From: Lentisphaerae bacterium GWF2_50_93
Lineage (GTDB): Bacteria > Verrucomicrobiota > Lentisphaeria > Victivallales > GWF2-50-93
NCBI GenBank assembly: GCA_001804815.1
Contig: MHBI01000092.1
Location: 1 to 64,000, forward strand
Length of the DNA stretch: 64,000 bases
Reading direction: 5' to 3'
Shown piece after piece: positions 24,881 to 33,357 of the stretch (its first letter is position 1; each line of letters opens with the position of its first letter). The notes below the pieces were generated by a model. That model saw nothing but the letters and a program-made list of their open reading frames with translations, searched no databases and was not told where the DNA came from. The translations under genes were made by a program, and so were the position numbers.

Positions 24881-25009
24881 AACCGGTCAGATTGGAAAAA
24901 TGAGGCTGTTAGTTTGTCAATAAAAGTATGTCGGGTTTCAACCCGACACTAAGAGTTGGCGGTTTAAAAACCGCCCTACTTAAAGGCTATACTTCCAGCT
25001 TAACGGTTA
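24881..25009. mobile_element. REPIN/MITE-like element, copy 2 (inverted)
   Basis: Contains GTCGGGTTTCAACCCGAC and GGCGGTTTAAAAACCGCC hairpins between a diverged left end (AACCGGTCAGATTGG) and AGCTTAACGGTT. It is in the opposite orientation to the copy at 22514-22640, so the two flank the GH51-type gene as inverted repeats. Confidence 0.75.
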
Positions 25010-25017
25010 CATGTCTA

Positions 25018-25053
25018 TTGGCAATATTATCCAGTTAATTGGCGATTTTATCC
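25018..25053 (+). promoter_or_regulatory. AraC-type operator before the GH5 gene
   Basis: Half-sites TTGGCAATATTATCC (25018) and TTGGCGATTTTATCC (25039) are direct repeats 21 bp apart, near-identical to the site at 22694-22729. A -10 box follows 38 bp after the second half-site start. Confidence 0.72.
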
Positions 25054-25076
25054 TTTCGTCCAGAAACAGGCGCATA

Positions 25077-25082
25077 TATAAT
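25077..25082 (+). promoter_or_regulatory. -10 box TATAAT of the GH5 gene
   Basis: Perfect TATAAT. Predicted transcription start is near 25089, leaving a leader of about 160 bases that contains repeat copy 3. The -35 region (TTTCGT) is poor, as expected if an activator bound at 25039-25053 is required. Confidence 0.55.
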
Positions 25083-25100
25083 AATGGCAGGAAAGAACGT

Positions 25101-25222
25101 AACCGTTGAAGATAGATTAGTTAAAATGTTTATTCTTGAAGGTATGTCGGGTTTTAACCCGACACATGGTGGCGGTTTAAAAACCGCCCTACTTATTGGG
25201 AAAAGCACCAAACTTAACGCTT
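25101..25222. mobile_element. REPIN/MITE-like element, copy 3, in the GH5 leader
   Basis: GTCGGGTTTTAACCCGAC and GGCGGTTTAAAAACCGCC hairpins between AACCGTTGAAG and a degenerate AACTTAACGCTT end. It lies between the -10 box and the start codon, so it is predicted to be transcribed as two strong hairpins in the mRNA leader. Together with copy 2, the operator and the -10 box it accounts for nearly all of the 24868-25249 gene-free stretch. Confidence 0.7.
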
Positions 25223-25249
25223 ATATATAACTCATATGAGGTGATTGAT

Positions 25250-26860
25250 ATGACGTTTGCATCAGCATTCATGTCGGTGACAGTCGGATTTGCTTTTTTC
25301 GCATCAGTGGACTGCCTGTCGCAGGCGCTGCCGGGGAAGACCGGGGAAGCGCGTGTCGGAGACGTGGTATTGAAGATGGACTTCGGCAAACAGGAGGAAC
25401 GGGAGAAGTTTACAAAAGCACCGTGGGCGAAATGGGTGAAGGACGGGAATACCGGTCCGACAGTTCTTTTTGTCGACGTTCCTGACACGGAAAAACCTGG
25501 ACACTACAAGATAAACATGCCGTTCGACGTCACCGCCTATAAAGGCATGTCACTCCATTTCCAGTGCATGGCGAAGGCGGAGAAGGTCACACAGCCGCCT
25601 GAACCTTACAATGGCGTGAAATATATGATGCACACCGTCTCCACCGCAGCCGGACAGAAATGGAACAACCAGAACAATGTGTTTGGGACGTTCGACTGGA
25701 AGAAACTTTCGTTCAACATGTCAATTCCCGACGATCTAATCAGCGGCGATATTTCGCTGGGACTTGAGAACTGCACCGGTAAGGCATGGTTTAAAGATAT
25801 TGTTGTTATCGTTTCAAGGGGCAAGATACTGCCGCGTCCCGCGCCGATGGTGAATCCTCCTCCGGCATACAAGGGGCACAGCCTGCCGCGACTGCGCGGT
25901 ACGATGTCGCCGAACCAGTTCAAGGACGAGGATCTGCGCGTACTCGGACAGGATTGGAATGCCAATCTCATACGCTGGCAGATGACCAGGTCATGGGGGA
26001 AGGCAAATGTCGGACGTGATCTTGCCGACTACGACAAGTGGATTGACGAGGAGCTTGCAGATCTTGACAAGGTTCTTGAGTCCTGCAAAAAGTACGGGCT
26101 CAAGGTTGTCATCGACCTGCACAGTCCTCCCGGCGGACGCTACGACGACAGTTCGATGGCGATGCTGACTGAGAAGATCTATCAGGAGCATTTCGTAAAG
26201 ATATGGGAGAAAATCGCCACCCGCTACAAGGGAAATCCCGCAGTCTGGGGTTATGATCTGATCAATGAACCTGTTACCGGAGAACTTTCGACCGACGGAC
26301 TGGCAGACTATCTCGGCATCCAGGTCCTCGCCGCAAAGGCGGTCAGGAAGATAGATCCAGACACCACAATTATCATAGAATCCGACAGCTGGGACAGCCC
26401 TGAGGCATTCACATATCTCGAGCCAGTCGACGTAAAGAATGTAGTATACCAGGCTCACATGTACTACCCCGGCACGTTCACGCATCAGGGAGTCAACAAC
26501 AATCCTGACACGCCAGTATCCTATCCGGGGATGATCAATGGCAAGATGTGCGACAAGGAGGCGCTGCGTAAATATCTGCAGCCTGTCCGCGACTTCCAGC
26601 TTGCGTACAATGTACACATCTACATCGGCGAGTTCAGTGCCATCCGCTGGGCGCCTGGCGACAGCGCATACAATTATCTGAAGGACTGCATAGAGATCTT
26701 TGAGGAGTATGGCTGGGACTGGAGCTACCACGCATTCCGCGAATGGAACGGATGGAGCGTGGAATACGGACCCGACAAGAACGACAATAATCCTGCAAAG
26801 GAACAGACCACGAGGGAGAAGCTGCTGAAGGAATGGTTCGCGAAGAATCAGAAACCATAA
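25250..26860 (+). CDS. Secreted GH5-family endoglycosidase
   Basis: Predicted to cut beta-glucan or beta-mannan chains outside the cytoplasm. Numbered from the ATG at 25250 (AGGTG eight bases upstream), the signal peptide spans about residues 1-25 (FMSVTVGFAFFASVDCLSQA). Residues 30-190 form a beta-sandwich, probably carbohydrate-binding. The catalytic TIM barrel follows, with VVIDLHSPPGG, the acid/base Glu340 in LINEP and the nucleophile Glu461 in YIGEFSAIRW. The WSYHAFREWNGW stretch near the end is typical of cellulase-like GH5. It shares a control site with the GH51-type gene. Exact polymer unknown. Confidence 0.87.
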   Translation: MTFASAFMSVTVGFAFFASVDCLSQALPGKTGEARVGDVVLKMDFGKQEEREKFTKAPWAKWVKDGNTGPTVLFVDVPDTEKPGHYKINMPFDVTAYKGMSLHFQCMAKAEKVTQPPEPYNGVKYMMHTVSTAAGQKWNNQNNVFGTFDWKKLSFNMSIPDDLISGDISLGLENCTGKAWFKDIVVIVSRGKILPRPAPMVNPPPAYKGHSLPRLRGTMSPNQFKDEDLRVLGQDWNANLIRWQMTRSWGKANVGRDLADYDKWIDEELADLDKVLESCKKYGLKVVIDLHSPPGGRYDDSSMAMLTEKIYQEHFVKIWEKIATRYKGNPAVWGYDLINEPVTGELSTDGLADYLGIQVLAAKAVRKIDPDTTIIIESDSWDSPEAFTYLEPVDVKNVVYQAHMYYPGTFTHQGVNNNPDTPVSYPGMINGKMCDKEALRKYLQPVRDFQLAYNVHIYIGEFSAIRWAPGDSAYNYLKDCIEIFEEYGWDWSYHAFREWNGWSVEYGPDKNDNNPAKEQTTREKLLKEWFAKNQKP

Positions 26861-26957
26861 GGGATAGGATAATGAGAAGGGAAATATTCATTCTGAAGAA
26901 ATTCTTCGAGAAGAATTCAAAGTAGGACGGATTTCCAGCCTTCCATTGGGGGCACCC

Positions 26958-26987
26958 CAATATTTTCCTGTAGGAATGAAAATATTG
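26958..26987 (+). repeat. Hairpin between the GH5 and UroD-like genes
   Basis: CAATATTTTC (26958-26967) pairs perfectly with GAAAATATTG (26978-26987) across a ten-base loop. There is no uridine run, so a terminator role is uncertain. It resembles the palindromes at 90-106 and 3730-3750 in its CCTGTAGGAAT loop. Confidence 0.45.
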
Positions 26988-27035
26988 TAGACAGATGTAT
27001 ATTATGCACCCAAATCAAAACAAAGGGGATTTGCC

Positions 27036-28121
27036 ATGCCTATGACCGGTAAGGAAAGGATCTCGAATATTCTCAAGAGGAAACCCGTCGATCGTATAGG
27101 GCTTTATGAACATTTCTGGGGTGATACGCAGAAAGTCTGGACGGATCAGGGACATATCAAGAAGGACGAGGATCTCGCCGCTCATTTCGGTTTCGACATG
27201 TCCGGATGCTGGGCATTCAACTATGTCGCCAACATTGATCATAAGAATGAAGTCATAGAAGAGGATGCTGAGACTAAGCTCGAAAAAGATGGAAACTACG
27301 CCATCCTCCGCAGGCACAAGTTGCACAACGCCACTCCTGAACACGTCGATTTTACCGTGAAGGACCGAGCAGGCTGGGAAGAACTCATCAAACCACACCT
27401 GCTCAAGACGGACAGGCGCAGGATAAATTTTGAAGGATATAAAAGCGCCAAGGAAGCCGCCGCCAAGGCCAACCGCTTCTTCTGCTGGTCCGGCGTAAAT
27501 GTCTTCGAACAGATGCATCCGATATGCGGCCACGAATACATGCTCATGGGAATGGCATTGGATCCGGACTGGATCAAGGACATGACCGACACCCTTTCAA
27601 ATCTGAACATCAGGCTCATGGAAATCCTTTTTGCCGAATGCGGGAAGCCCGACGGCATCTGGTTCTACGAGGACATGGGATTCAAGGAAAGGCCTTTCAT
27701 GTCGCCGGAAATGTACGGTGAGATGGTACAGCCCGCCCATAAGAAGACTTTTGATTACGCTCATTCCCTCGGACTTCCGGTGATTGTCCACTCCTGTGGA
27801 TTTGTCGAACCTCTTGTGCCTGGCCTCATTGAAGCCGGTATTGACTGCCTGCAGGTTATTGAGATCAAGGCGGGCATGGATCTTCTGAGACTCAAGAAGA
27901 ATTTCGGTCACAAAATCGCATTCTGCGGAGGCATGGACGCCAGAAACCTTGTCGCCAACGACCGTGAAGCAATCAGGAAGGAACTCCAGCAGAAAATCCC
28001 GGTTGTCATGAAGGATTCAGGCTATATCCTGCACTCCGATCATTCGATTCCGACCGACTGCAAATATGAGACCTACCGCTATTTCGTGGATGAAGGCCTG
28101 AGGCTTGGAACGTACAAATAA
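27036..28121 (+). CDS. UroD/MtaA-like (uroporphyrinogen decarboxylase family) methyltransferase-type protein
   Basis: A 361-residue TIM-barrel protein of the URO-D superfamily. It carries zinc ligands of the cobalamin-dependent methyltransferase branch: His252 and Cys254 in VHSCGF and Cys297 in FCGGMD. A decarboxylase of haem synthesis would not need these. In bacteria of polysaccharide-rich habitats such proteins are often near glycosidase genes and may demethylate methoxy compounds with a corrinoid partner. No corrinoid protein is encoded nearby. Cytoplasmic, single gene, AAAGGGGAT ribosome region seven bases upstream. Substrate unknown. Confidence 0.8.
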   Translation: MPMTGKERISNILKRKPVDRIGLYEHFWGDTQKVWTDQGHIKKDEDLAAHFGFDMSGCWAFNYVANIDHKNEVIEEDAETKLEKDGNYAILRRHKLHNATPEHVDFTVKDRAGWEELIKPHLLKTDRRRINFEGYKSAKEAAAKANRFFCWSGVNVFEQMHPICGHEYMLMGMALDPDWIKDMTDTLSNLNIRLMEILFAECGKPDGIWFYEDMGFKERPFMSPEMYGEMVQPAHKKTFDYAHSLGLPVIVHSCGFVEPLVPGLIEAGIDCLQVIEIKAGMDLLRLKKNFGHKIAFCGGMDARNLVANDREAIRKELQQKIPVVMKDSGYILHSDHSIPTDCKYETYRYFVDEGLRLGTYK

Positions 28122-28139
28122 TCATGGATATAATTCAAA

Positions 28140-28240
28140 AGCTCCGGTCGCGGCAAGCGCGACCCTCCACGGCTTCGCCGTATTTTGATATTAATTACGC
28201 CGTAAGGCATGGAGGGACGTCCTTGCGACGTCCGTGACTT
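28140..28240. repeat. Repeat sharing its core with the 1802-1916 element
   Basis: GGCAAGCGCGACCCTCCACG and the pairing CCCTCCA (28163-28169) / TGGAGGG (28210-28216) match the interior of the 115-bp element at 1802. The ends are not recognisable. The rest of 28122-28377 holds no gene. Confidence 0.55.
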
Positions 28241-28377
28241 GGATGAAATAAATTAGGAGGAATTCTATTCCTTGGTATAAGGGGAATCTTCATTGCCACA
28301 GCAGCAGGAGAGACGGGGAAGCCACACCCGAGCATGTAGCCAAGTTCTATAAGTTCAAATGGACAGATTCCTGATAT

Positions 28378-29151
28378 CTACAGTAGATCAACCGTGGCGC
28401 TGACGAAATAGTGATCGCTCGGGAATTTTCCATTCCTGCAATCCTTGATCACTTCGGCATCTGTAGCCCTAATCTTTCCACGCATGAAAATCCAGTCCAT
28501 CTTGCCGATATCTGAAACGCATTCTGAACCCTTGAATTCATGGTAGGTATGTCCGGGATTACCATTGCCGTGCACGGCTTCGAATGTGTCTATCCATCCA
28601 CCGGACTTAAAAACTTTTATTGCCTTGTTGCTAAAGTCGCAGTTCATGTCACCGGTCAGGATCTGGGGGTAATCTTCTTGATACGCTTTTGTATCTTCGA
28701 CGATTATCCTGGCCTGGTTTTCACGGGCCTCCTGTGCTACATGGTCCAGATGGGTGTTGACTATCCTGAACTCAGTTTTTGTATTCAGGACTTCGAGACG
28801 AATCCAGTTGGCCAGGCGTATGCAGGCGCTGTCCCAGGATCTGGAACCAGGGACATGAGGAGTTTCCGACAGCCAGTAACCTCCCGAGGAAATGAAGTTG
28901 AATTTATTTTTGCGGTAAAAAATGCAGTTCTGGGGATTGCGCCCCTGTGGAACATCTGCCATTCCGAACGTCTGATATCCCGGCAGCGCCCTATGGAGGT
29001 CTTCGAACTGCTGCTTCCAGACTTCCTGGAAACAAATCATATCGGCTGACTGGGACTTTATTATTTCAGCACAGAAATCCTTCCGGTATTTCCATCCGTT
29101 GTCACCGTCCTCGGCGCCGAGGTATCTGATGTTGCATGTAAGTATTTTCAT
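28378..29151 (-). CDS. Endonuclease/exonuclease/phosphatase (EEP) family hydrolase
   Basis: A 257-residue metal-dependent phosphoesterase fold. Motifs in order are KILTCNIRYL (Asn), ICFQEVW (metal-binding Glu), NTHLDH, TGDMNCD and PSDHYFV (catalytic His near the end). There is no signal peptide, so cytoplasmic, and the length is minimal for the fold. Members act on nucleic acids, phosphoinositides or sugar phosphates, and the sequence does not decide which. It lies 14 bases downstream of the amidohydrolase gene on the same strand, so both are probably co-transcribed and may act on the same catabolite. Confidence 0.82.
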   Translation of the reverse strand: MKILTCNIRYLGAEDGDNGWKYRKDFCAEIIKSQSADMICFQEVWKQQFEDLHRALPGYQTFGMADVPQGRNPQNCIFYRKNKFNFISSGGYWLSETPHVPGSRSWDSACIRLANWIRLEVLNTKTEFRIVNTHLDHVAQEARENQARIIVEDTKAYQEDYPQILTGDMNCDFSNKAIKVFKSGGWIDTFEAVHGNGNPGHTYHEFKGSECVSDIGKMDWIFMRGKIRATDAEVIKDCRNGKFPSDHYFVSATVDLL

Positions 29152-29164
29152 ATCTGGAAATCCC

Positions 29165-30427
29165 TTATAGCTTAAAAATCCTCTTTGGATTGTCTATCAG
29201 GAGCATTTTGCATATCTCCTTCGCGTAATCAAGGTCGAAGACGCCTTCGTCGACTTTTATTGACAGGGCTTTTGCGATGTTCTGGCGGGCTATTTTCTGA
29301 TGGCCGTAGACTCCATCGATAGGAATGTAGTCTCCTCCGAACCCGCAAATTTTGTTTGACGGCACGGCGTCGAGGAATTCAACCAGGGCATTTACGGAGG
29401 CCGTTGGAGAAATGATGTGTGACCAGCACATGTCGATCATCACATTTGGAAAATTCTTCGACAATGCCGACAATATGTTCTGATATGGATATGAGATATG
29501 GAATATATCGAATGTGACATTCTGATATTTAAGGAAAAGATTGGCCAGATGTTCCGGATTTGAATTAGATAGGCAGTTTCCGTTTCCTTCCTGGAGGCCG
29601 GTATGGATCTGGAATACCAGCCCTTTGCCGTCCGCGACTTTCATTATGTGGTGCATCATGAAATTCTGGAAAGGGGAGGTGTCGACTTTTCTGTTGTGCA
29701 GTATATCCATGAAGTTATCCGAAGCCTGCTTTTCATCGGTCTCAGGAAAATAGAGGCTGCGCCAGTATGCTGTTCCCGATTTCAGGGCGACAGCGCCTTT
29801 TTCGATTTCGGAACAGATCGTTTTTTCGCACAGGTGCTTCCAGTCATCCAGGGATTTCACGGCAGAACCCATTGGTTTTGCAATGAGACTGATTTGTCCG
29901 TGGTTCTGCGGCGTGATGAAACGTTCGGGCCTGTAGGCGTACCGGAAAAGACTTCGGTCGTATGCAGAGTTTCCGTCAAGTCCGTCGACAATGGAAATTT
30001 CTATCCCGCTCTTTTCCTTCAGGATGTGCCTGTAGTAGCTCTGTCCGGACAAGGTGTTTTCCCTGCGTTCATTGAAAATGCGGTCCAGCTCCCCGATGGT
30101 TTTCGAGTTTACTCCCGGCAGTCCGTAGATGTCCCTGGCCGTATGGTCCAGGACGCGTGCATATCCAGTATTTTTCACTGCATTCCAGTATGGTTCAAGG
30201 ATATTCCACTTTTCTTTTACGGTCAATGAGGAACCCCTGATATCGCGTTCCATCGTTTTCTGGCTGAGCCCGGCGGAAATAATATCCGAGGAGATATAAT
30301 GGCGCATCCACTCCGTCAGGATGTCATGTTTCCAGGAGGCCCAGTCCTTTTCACCCGGAAGATGTTCGTGGGTGTCAATTATCTTCAATGAACAGGCATG
30401 ATCGAGCAGGTGTTTGTAGGATGTCAT
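29165..30427 (-). CDS. Amidohydrolase-family (amidohydrolase 2-like) protein
   Basis: A 420-residue TIM-barrel metal enzyme. DTHEHL at 18-23 gives the HxH metal site, FQIHTGLQEG supplies a strand-5/6 histidine, DIFHISYPY another, and GFGGDY the distal acidic residue. The architecture also resembles uronate isomerases, which share this superfamily. It is upstream of, and probably co-transcribed with, the EEP hydrolase gene. A role in uronate or sugar-acid breakdown fits the carbohydrate context but is an inference. Cytoplasmic. GGAGCC ribosome region just before the ATG. Confidence 0.75.
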   Translation of the reverse strand: MTSYKHLLDHACSLKIIDTHEHLPGEKDWASWKHDILTEWMRHYISSDIISAGLSQKTMERDIRGSSLTVKEKWNILEPYWNAVKNTGYARVLDHTARDIYGLPGVNSKTIGELDRIFNERRENTLSGQSYYRHILKEKSGIEISIVDGLDGNSAYDRSLFRYAYRPERFITPQNHGQISLIAKPMGSAVKSLDDWKHLCEKTICSEIEKGAVALKSGTAYWRSLYFPETDEKQASDNFMDILHNRKVDTSPFQNFMMHHIMKVADGKGLVFQIHTGLQEGNGNCLSNSNPEHLANLFLKYQNVTFDIFHISYPYQNILSALSKNFPNVMIDMCWSHIISPTASVNALVEFLDAVPSNKICGFGGDYIPIDGVYGHQKIARQNIAKALSIKVDEGVFDLDYAKEICKMLLIDNPKRIFKL

Positions 30428-30538
30428 AAGGGCTCCTTTAAAGTTAAGGGCAATAAGATATCACGCAGACGGTAAAATTCATTTTTTTTTCTGGGCATGG
30501 GGATTGGTCAAATCAGTTAAAGCAGTATATCGTAAAAA

Positions 30539-31135
30539 ATGTACCAGAGAGTAATACATCACCGTTACAAAGGCAGGAGGTTCGGAATACTTCTGCTTAT
30601 TTTGGCGGCGCTTATTCTGATCACATGGGGTCTTGGAAAGGCCACGTATGATTATTTTTTCAGGAAAAACATGTATGATTCGCTGATAACGGAGGCGGCA
30701 AGGAAATATTGTGTTGATTCCTGCCTCTTGAAGGCGGTGATCTGGAAGGAGAGCAAGTTCAACCAGAACGCCAGGGGCGGCAGCGGTGAAGTAGGGCTCA
30801 TGCAGATAAGGCCGACGACCGCAGCCAAGGAATGGGCCGAACTGAACCATGTCGATATTGAGGGAGAGGGCGTGCTTTTTTATCCGAGCCTCAACATCGA
30901 CATAGGCGCATGGTATCTTTCCCGTGCGATGAAAAGATGGGAGAAATACAAACACTGCGAGGAACTGGCACTTTCCGAGTACAATGCGGGTTTCAAGGGA
31001 ATGAGTTCATGGATCCCTTCTGATCCAGGAGGTGAAGTAATAAGCGGCATCAGGATAAAATCGACCAAGGCCTATGTGACGGATATTATGGACAAGTATG
31101 GCGAGTACGCTAAAAAACGGCCTGCAGTGAAATAA
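30539..31135 (+). CDS. Membrane-anchored lytic transglycosylase (Slt/MltE type)
   Basis: A 198-residue protein: a short cytoplasmic lead, one membrane helix (GILLLILAALILITWGLGKA, about 16-35) and a compact SLT domain. The catalytic Glu is in WKESKFN, followed by GEVGLMQIRPTTA and ALSEYNAGF. Predicted to cut peptidoglycan from the periplasmic face. The stop is 13 bases before the DUF3047 gene, so co-transcription is likely. Distinct from the longer transglycosylase at 460-1494. Confidence 0.87.
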   Translation: MYQRVIHHRYKGRRFGILLLILAALILITWGLGKATYDYFFRKNMYDSLITEAARKYCVDSCLLKAVIWKESKFNQNARGGSGEVGLMQIRPTTAAKEWAELNHVDIEGEGVLFYPSLNIDIGAWYLSRAMKRWEKYKHCEELALSEYNAGFKGMSSWIPSDPGGEVISGIRIKSTKAYVTDIMDKYGEYAKKRPAVK

Positions 31136-31148
31136 TCAAGGATAACCC

Positions 31149-31859
31149 ATGCGTTTTAGAAATGCGGCGGTATGCGTCTTTTCGGCATTGATTGGAATCA
31201 TCGCGCTTGCGGCATATGCAAATTCGAACGTTGGATGGAAGGAGTTGTTCCAGTTCGACGGGAAGGCCGGTGAGAAAATTCTTCCGAAGGGCTGGGAGAT
31301 CAGGACAAAGATCGGGACCGCGGCCTCTGAATTCTATCTGGTCAAGGACGAGAAGGATAATATGTCATGCCTGCATATGGAGTCGGACAAGTCCTCTGGA
31401 AGCGTCATATGCAATCCCGAGAAGGTGAACTTGAAGGATACTCCGATGATCAGGTGGAAGTGGAGGGTGAAGGCTCTTCCTCAGGGAGGTGACGGGAGGG
31501 AGGGGGGCAAGGATGACCAGGCTATCGGCATATATGTGGGAACTGGGAGCCTGTTGTCCAAGAAAAGCGTGTCATACAGGTGGGATACTGAAACGCCGAA
31601 GGGTTCCGAAGGGAACTGTTCATATGTGGCCGGAACGCTGAAGATCAAATGGTTCACCCTGAGGAACAAGGAAGACGCGCTTGGTGAATGGTTTGTCGAG
31701 GAGAGGAACGTGGCCGAGGACTTTAAAAACGCATGGGGATACTATCCTGACGAGATCTATATCAGCGTCTCAAGCAACAGCCAGTACACCGCATCGAAGG
31801 CTTCAGCTGATCTCAACTGGATCGAATTGAATCCGATAGCTGTAGAAACGAAAAAGTGA
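31149..31859 (+). CDS. Secreted DUF3047 protein
   Basis: A 236-residue protein with a signal peptide (AAVCVFSALIGIIALAAYA) and a beta-rich body typical of DUF3047: MIRWKWRVKALPQGG, a GIYVGTGS strand and the C-terminal NSQYTASKASADLNWIEL. The function of the family is unknown; the fold resembles carbohydrate-binding or lipid-binding jelly rolls. Periplasmic by prediction. It follows the transglycosylase gene closely and is followed 23 bases later by the LysE-like exporter gene. Confidence 0.75.
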   Translation: MRFRNAAVCVFSALIGIIALAAYANSNVGWKELFQFDGKAGEKILPKGWEIRTKIGTAASEFYLVKDEKDNMSCLHMESDKSSGSVICNPEKVNLKDTPMIRWKWRVKALPQGGDGREGGKDDQAIGIYVGTGSLLSKKSVSYRWDTETPKGSEGNCSYVAGTLKIKWFTLRNKEDALGEWFVEERNVAEDFKNAWGYYPDEIYISVSSNSQYTASKASADLNWIELNPIAVETKK

Positions 31860-31882
31860 AATCTATCAACCTGTTCAAATAA

Positions 31883-32527
31883 ATGGATGTGATTAGAATT
31901 TTTATTGCTTCCCTCTGCGCCGGTATCATTCTTGGCGCTCCGGTCGGAGTTGCCGGGGCGATGGTTGCCGATGCTGCGCTGGCCCATTCCAAAAAGAGGC
32001 TTTATGCCACTGTCCTTGCGGCCGCCATCGGAGACGCCGCCCTGGCAGCATTTTCAACGATATTCTCATCTTCATTCCAGAAATTCCTCAAAAACTACGA
32101 GAAGATCGGGCTTGTGACCGCAGGGCTCACAATTATGATGGTCGGAATGTTCATAATCGGCGTTACCTATGTTACGCACAAGGGAATGACATCGAAGGAA
32201 AACGTCAGGAATCCCCCGTCAAGGTGGATAATAAGCCATTTTGCGCCAGTTATGGCGGCCTTCCTTACTGCGCTCCTGCATCCCGGGAATATCGCGGCCT
32301 TCCTCTTCCTGATGACGATATTCTCGATGCTCTTCCCTGATTTCGTGAACCACACTTTTTCTTTCATTTCTGGAATTTTCTGCGGATCCTTCCTTGTTTT
32401 CAGCCTTGCCGGATTTCTGTTCTGGAAGATCCGCCAGAAGGCTGATAGATTTGTTCATTATTTAAGATACACCCTTGCTGTCATTATTATTTTGGCGGGG
32501 CTATATTTGGTTGTCATGCATTTTTGA
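31883..32527 (+). CDS. LysE-family-like membrane transporter
   Basis: A 214-residue inner-membrane protein with about six predicted helices. The N-terminal GIILGAPVGVAGAMVADAALAHSKK matches the conserved first helix and loop of LysE/RhtB exporters, and HPGNIAAFLFLMT gives the second conserved half. The family exports amino acids or derivatives. The stop overlaps the TTG start of the OlsB-like gene by four bases, so translation is coupled; possibly it acts on ornithine or lipid precursors, but that is a guess. Confidence 0.65.
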   Translation: MDVIRIFIASLCAGIILGAPVGVAGAMVADAALAHSKKRLYATVLAAAIGDAALAAFSTIFSSSFQKFLKNYEKIGLVTAGLTIMMVGMFIIGVTYVTHKGMTSKENVRNPPSRWIISHFAPVMAAFLTALLHPGNIAAFLFLMTIFSMLFPDFVNHTFSFISGIFCGSFLVFSLAGFLFWKIRQKADRFVHYLRYTLAVIIILAGLYLVVMHF

Positions 32528-33357
32528 ACAAAAAGTACGGGGCACGTTTAAAAGTGATTCTTAACAGATATTCAATCAGGCATATCGTCTCTCCATCAGT
32601 TCTCCTTGAGACCGACCAGTTCATTGTCAAACTCGCTGAAAACGAGGAGGAGACTGAAAAAGCGCTCAGGCTCAGATATGAAATCTTCAATTTGGAGCAG
32701 GGGAAAGGTCTCCAGGAATGCAGCAGGAGTGGCATGGATTCCGATGAATTCGATGAATTCTGCCTGCATCTGCTTGTGATCGAGAAGGAAACCGGCAAGG
32801 CCATAGGGACATACCGCGTCCACCTGGGATCCATAGCCAACTCAGCCAGGGGTTTTTATTCTTCCAGGGAATACGATATCTACGGACTCCGGGAAATCGC
32901 TAACTACTGCATGGAGCTGGGAAGATCCTGTGTCGCTCCAAAATACAGGACAGGGGCAATAGTCGGACTCATGTGGGGCGGAATTGGGGAACTGCTAAAC
33001 AGGACGGACTTGCGTTTCATGCTCGGATGCGTCAGCATGGAGGAGTTGAATCCCGCGGCCGGCTGGGCACTCTACAGATATTTCCAGGAAAAACATCTCA
33101 TGTCGGAAATCCTGACCTCCCGTCCCCGCAAGGTATATGAGCTTGAATATCCTCCTGAACAGGAACTCCAAAGACTCCTTTCGGATGAAATCGCCCTCAA
33201 GAAACATATCCCCCCCCTCTTCAAGGGTTATCTCAGGATCGGATGCAGGATATGCGGGGAGCCAGCCCTTGACCATGAGTTCAAGACGATTGACTTCCTG
33301 ATCATCCTCGACAAGCAGAAAGTTCCAGAACGTTACATCAGGCATTTTAAATCATAA
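32524..33357 (+). CDS. olsB: OlsB-like ornithine N-acyltransferase (GNAT)
   Basis: Predicted first step of ornithine lipid synthesis: transfer of a 3-hydroxyacyl chain from acyl carrier protein to ornithine. The 277-residue protein has a GNAT-type core: LRLRYEIFNLEQGKG, GTYRVHLGS, YCMELGRSCVAPKYR and LMWGGIGELL, the COG3176/OlsB pattern. The start is TTG overlapping the upstream stop; no ATG is well placed. The next gene is a PlsC-type acyltransferase with the start inside TAATG, the usual OlsB-OlsA partnership. A few COG3176 members were called hemolysins, so the assignment rests on the gene pair. Confidence 0.75.
   Translation: MNKKYGARLKVILNRYSIRHIVSPSVLLETDQFIVKLAENEEETEKALRLRYEIFNLEQGKGLQECSRSGMDSDEFDEFCLHLLVIEKETGKAIGTYRVHLGSIANSARGFYSSREYDIYGLREIANYCMELGRSCVAPKYRTGAIVGLMWGGIGELLNRTDLRFMLGCVSMEELNPAAGWALYRYFQEKHLMSEILTSRPRKVYELEYPPEQELQRLLSDEIALKKHIPPLFKGYLRIGCRICGEPALDHEFKTIDFLIILDKQKVPERYIRHFKS

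Noticed and set aside
24868..25249. Riboswitch in the GH5 leader
   Set aside because: The strong hairpins belong to a repeat that also occurs away from leaders, and no known riboswitch core is visible.
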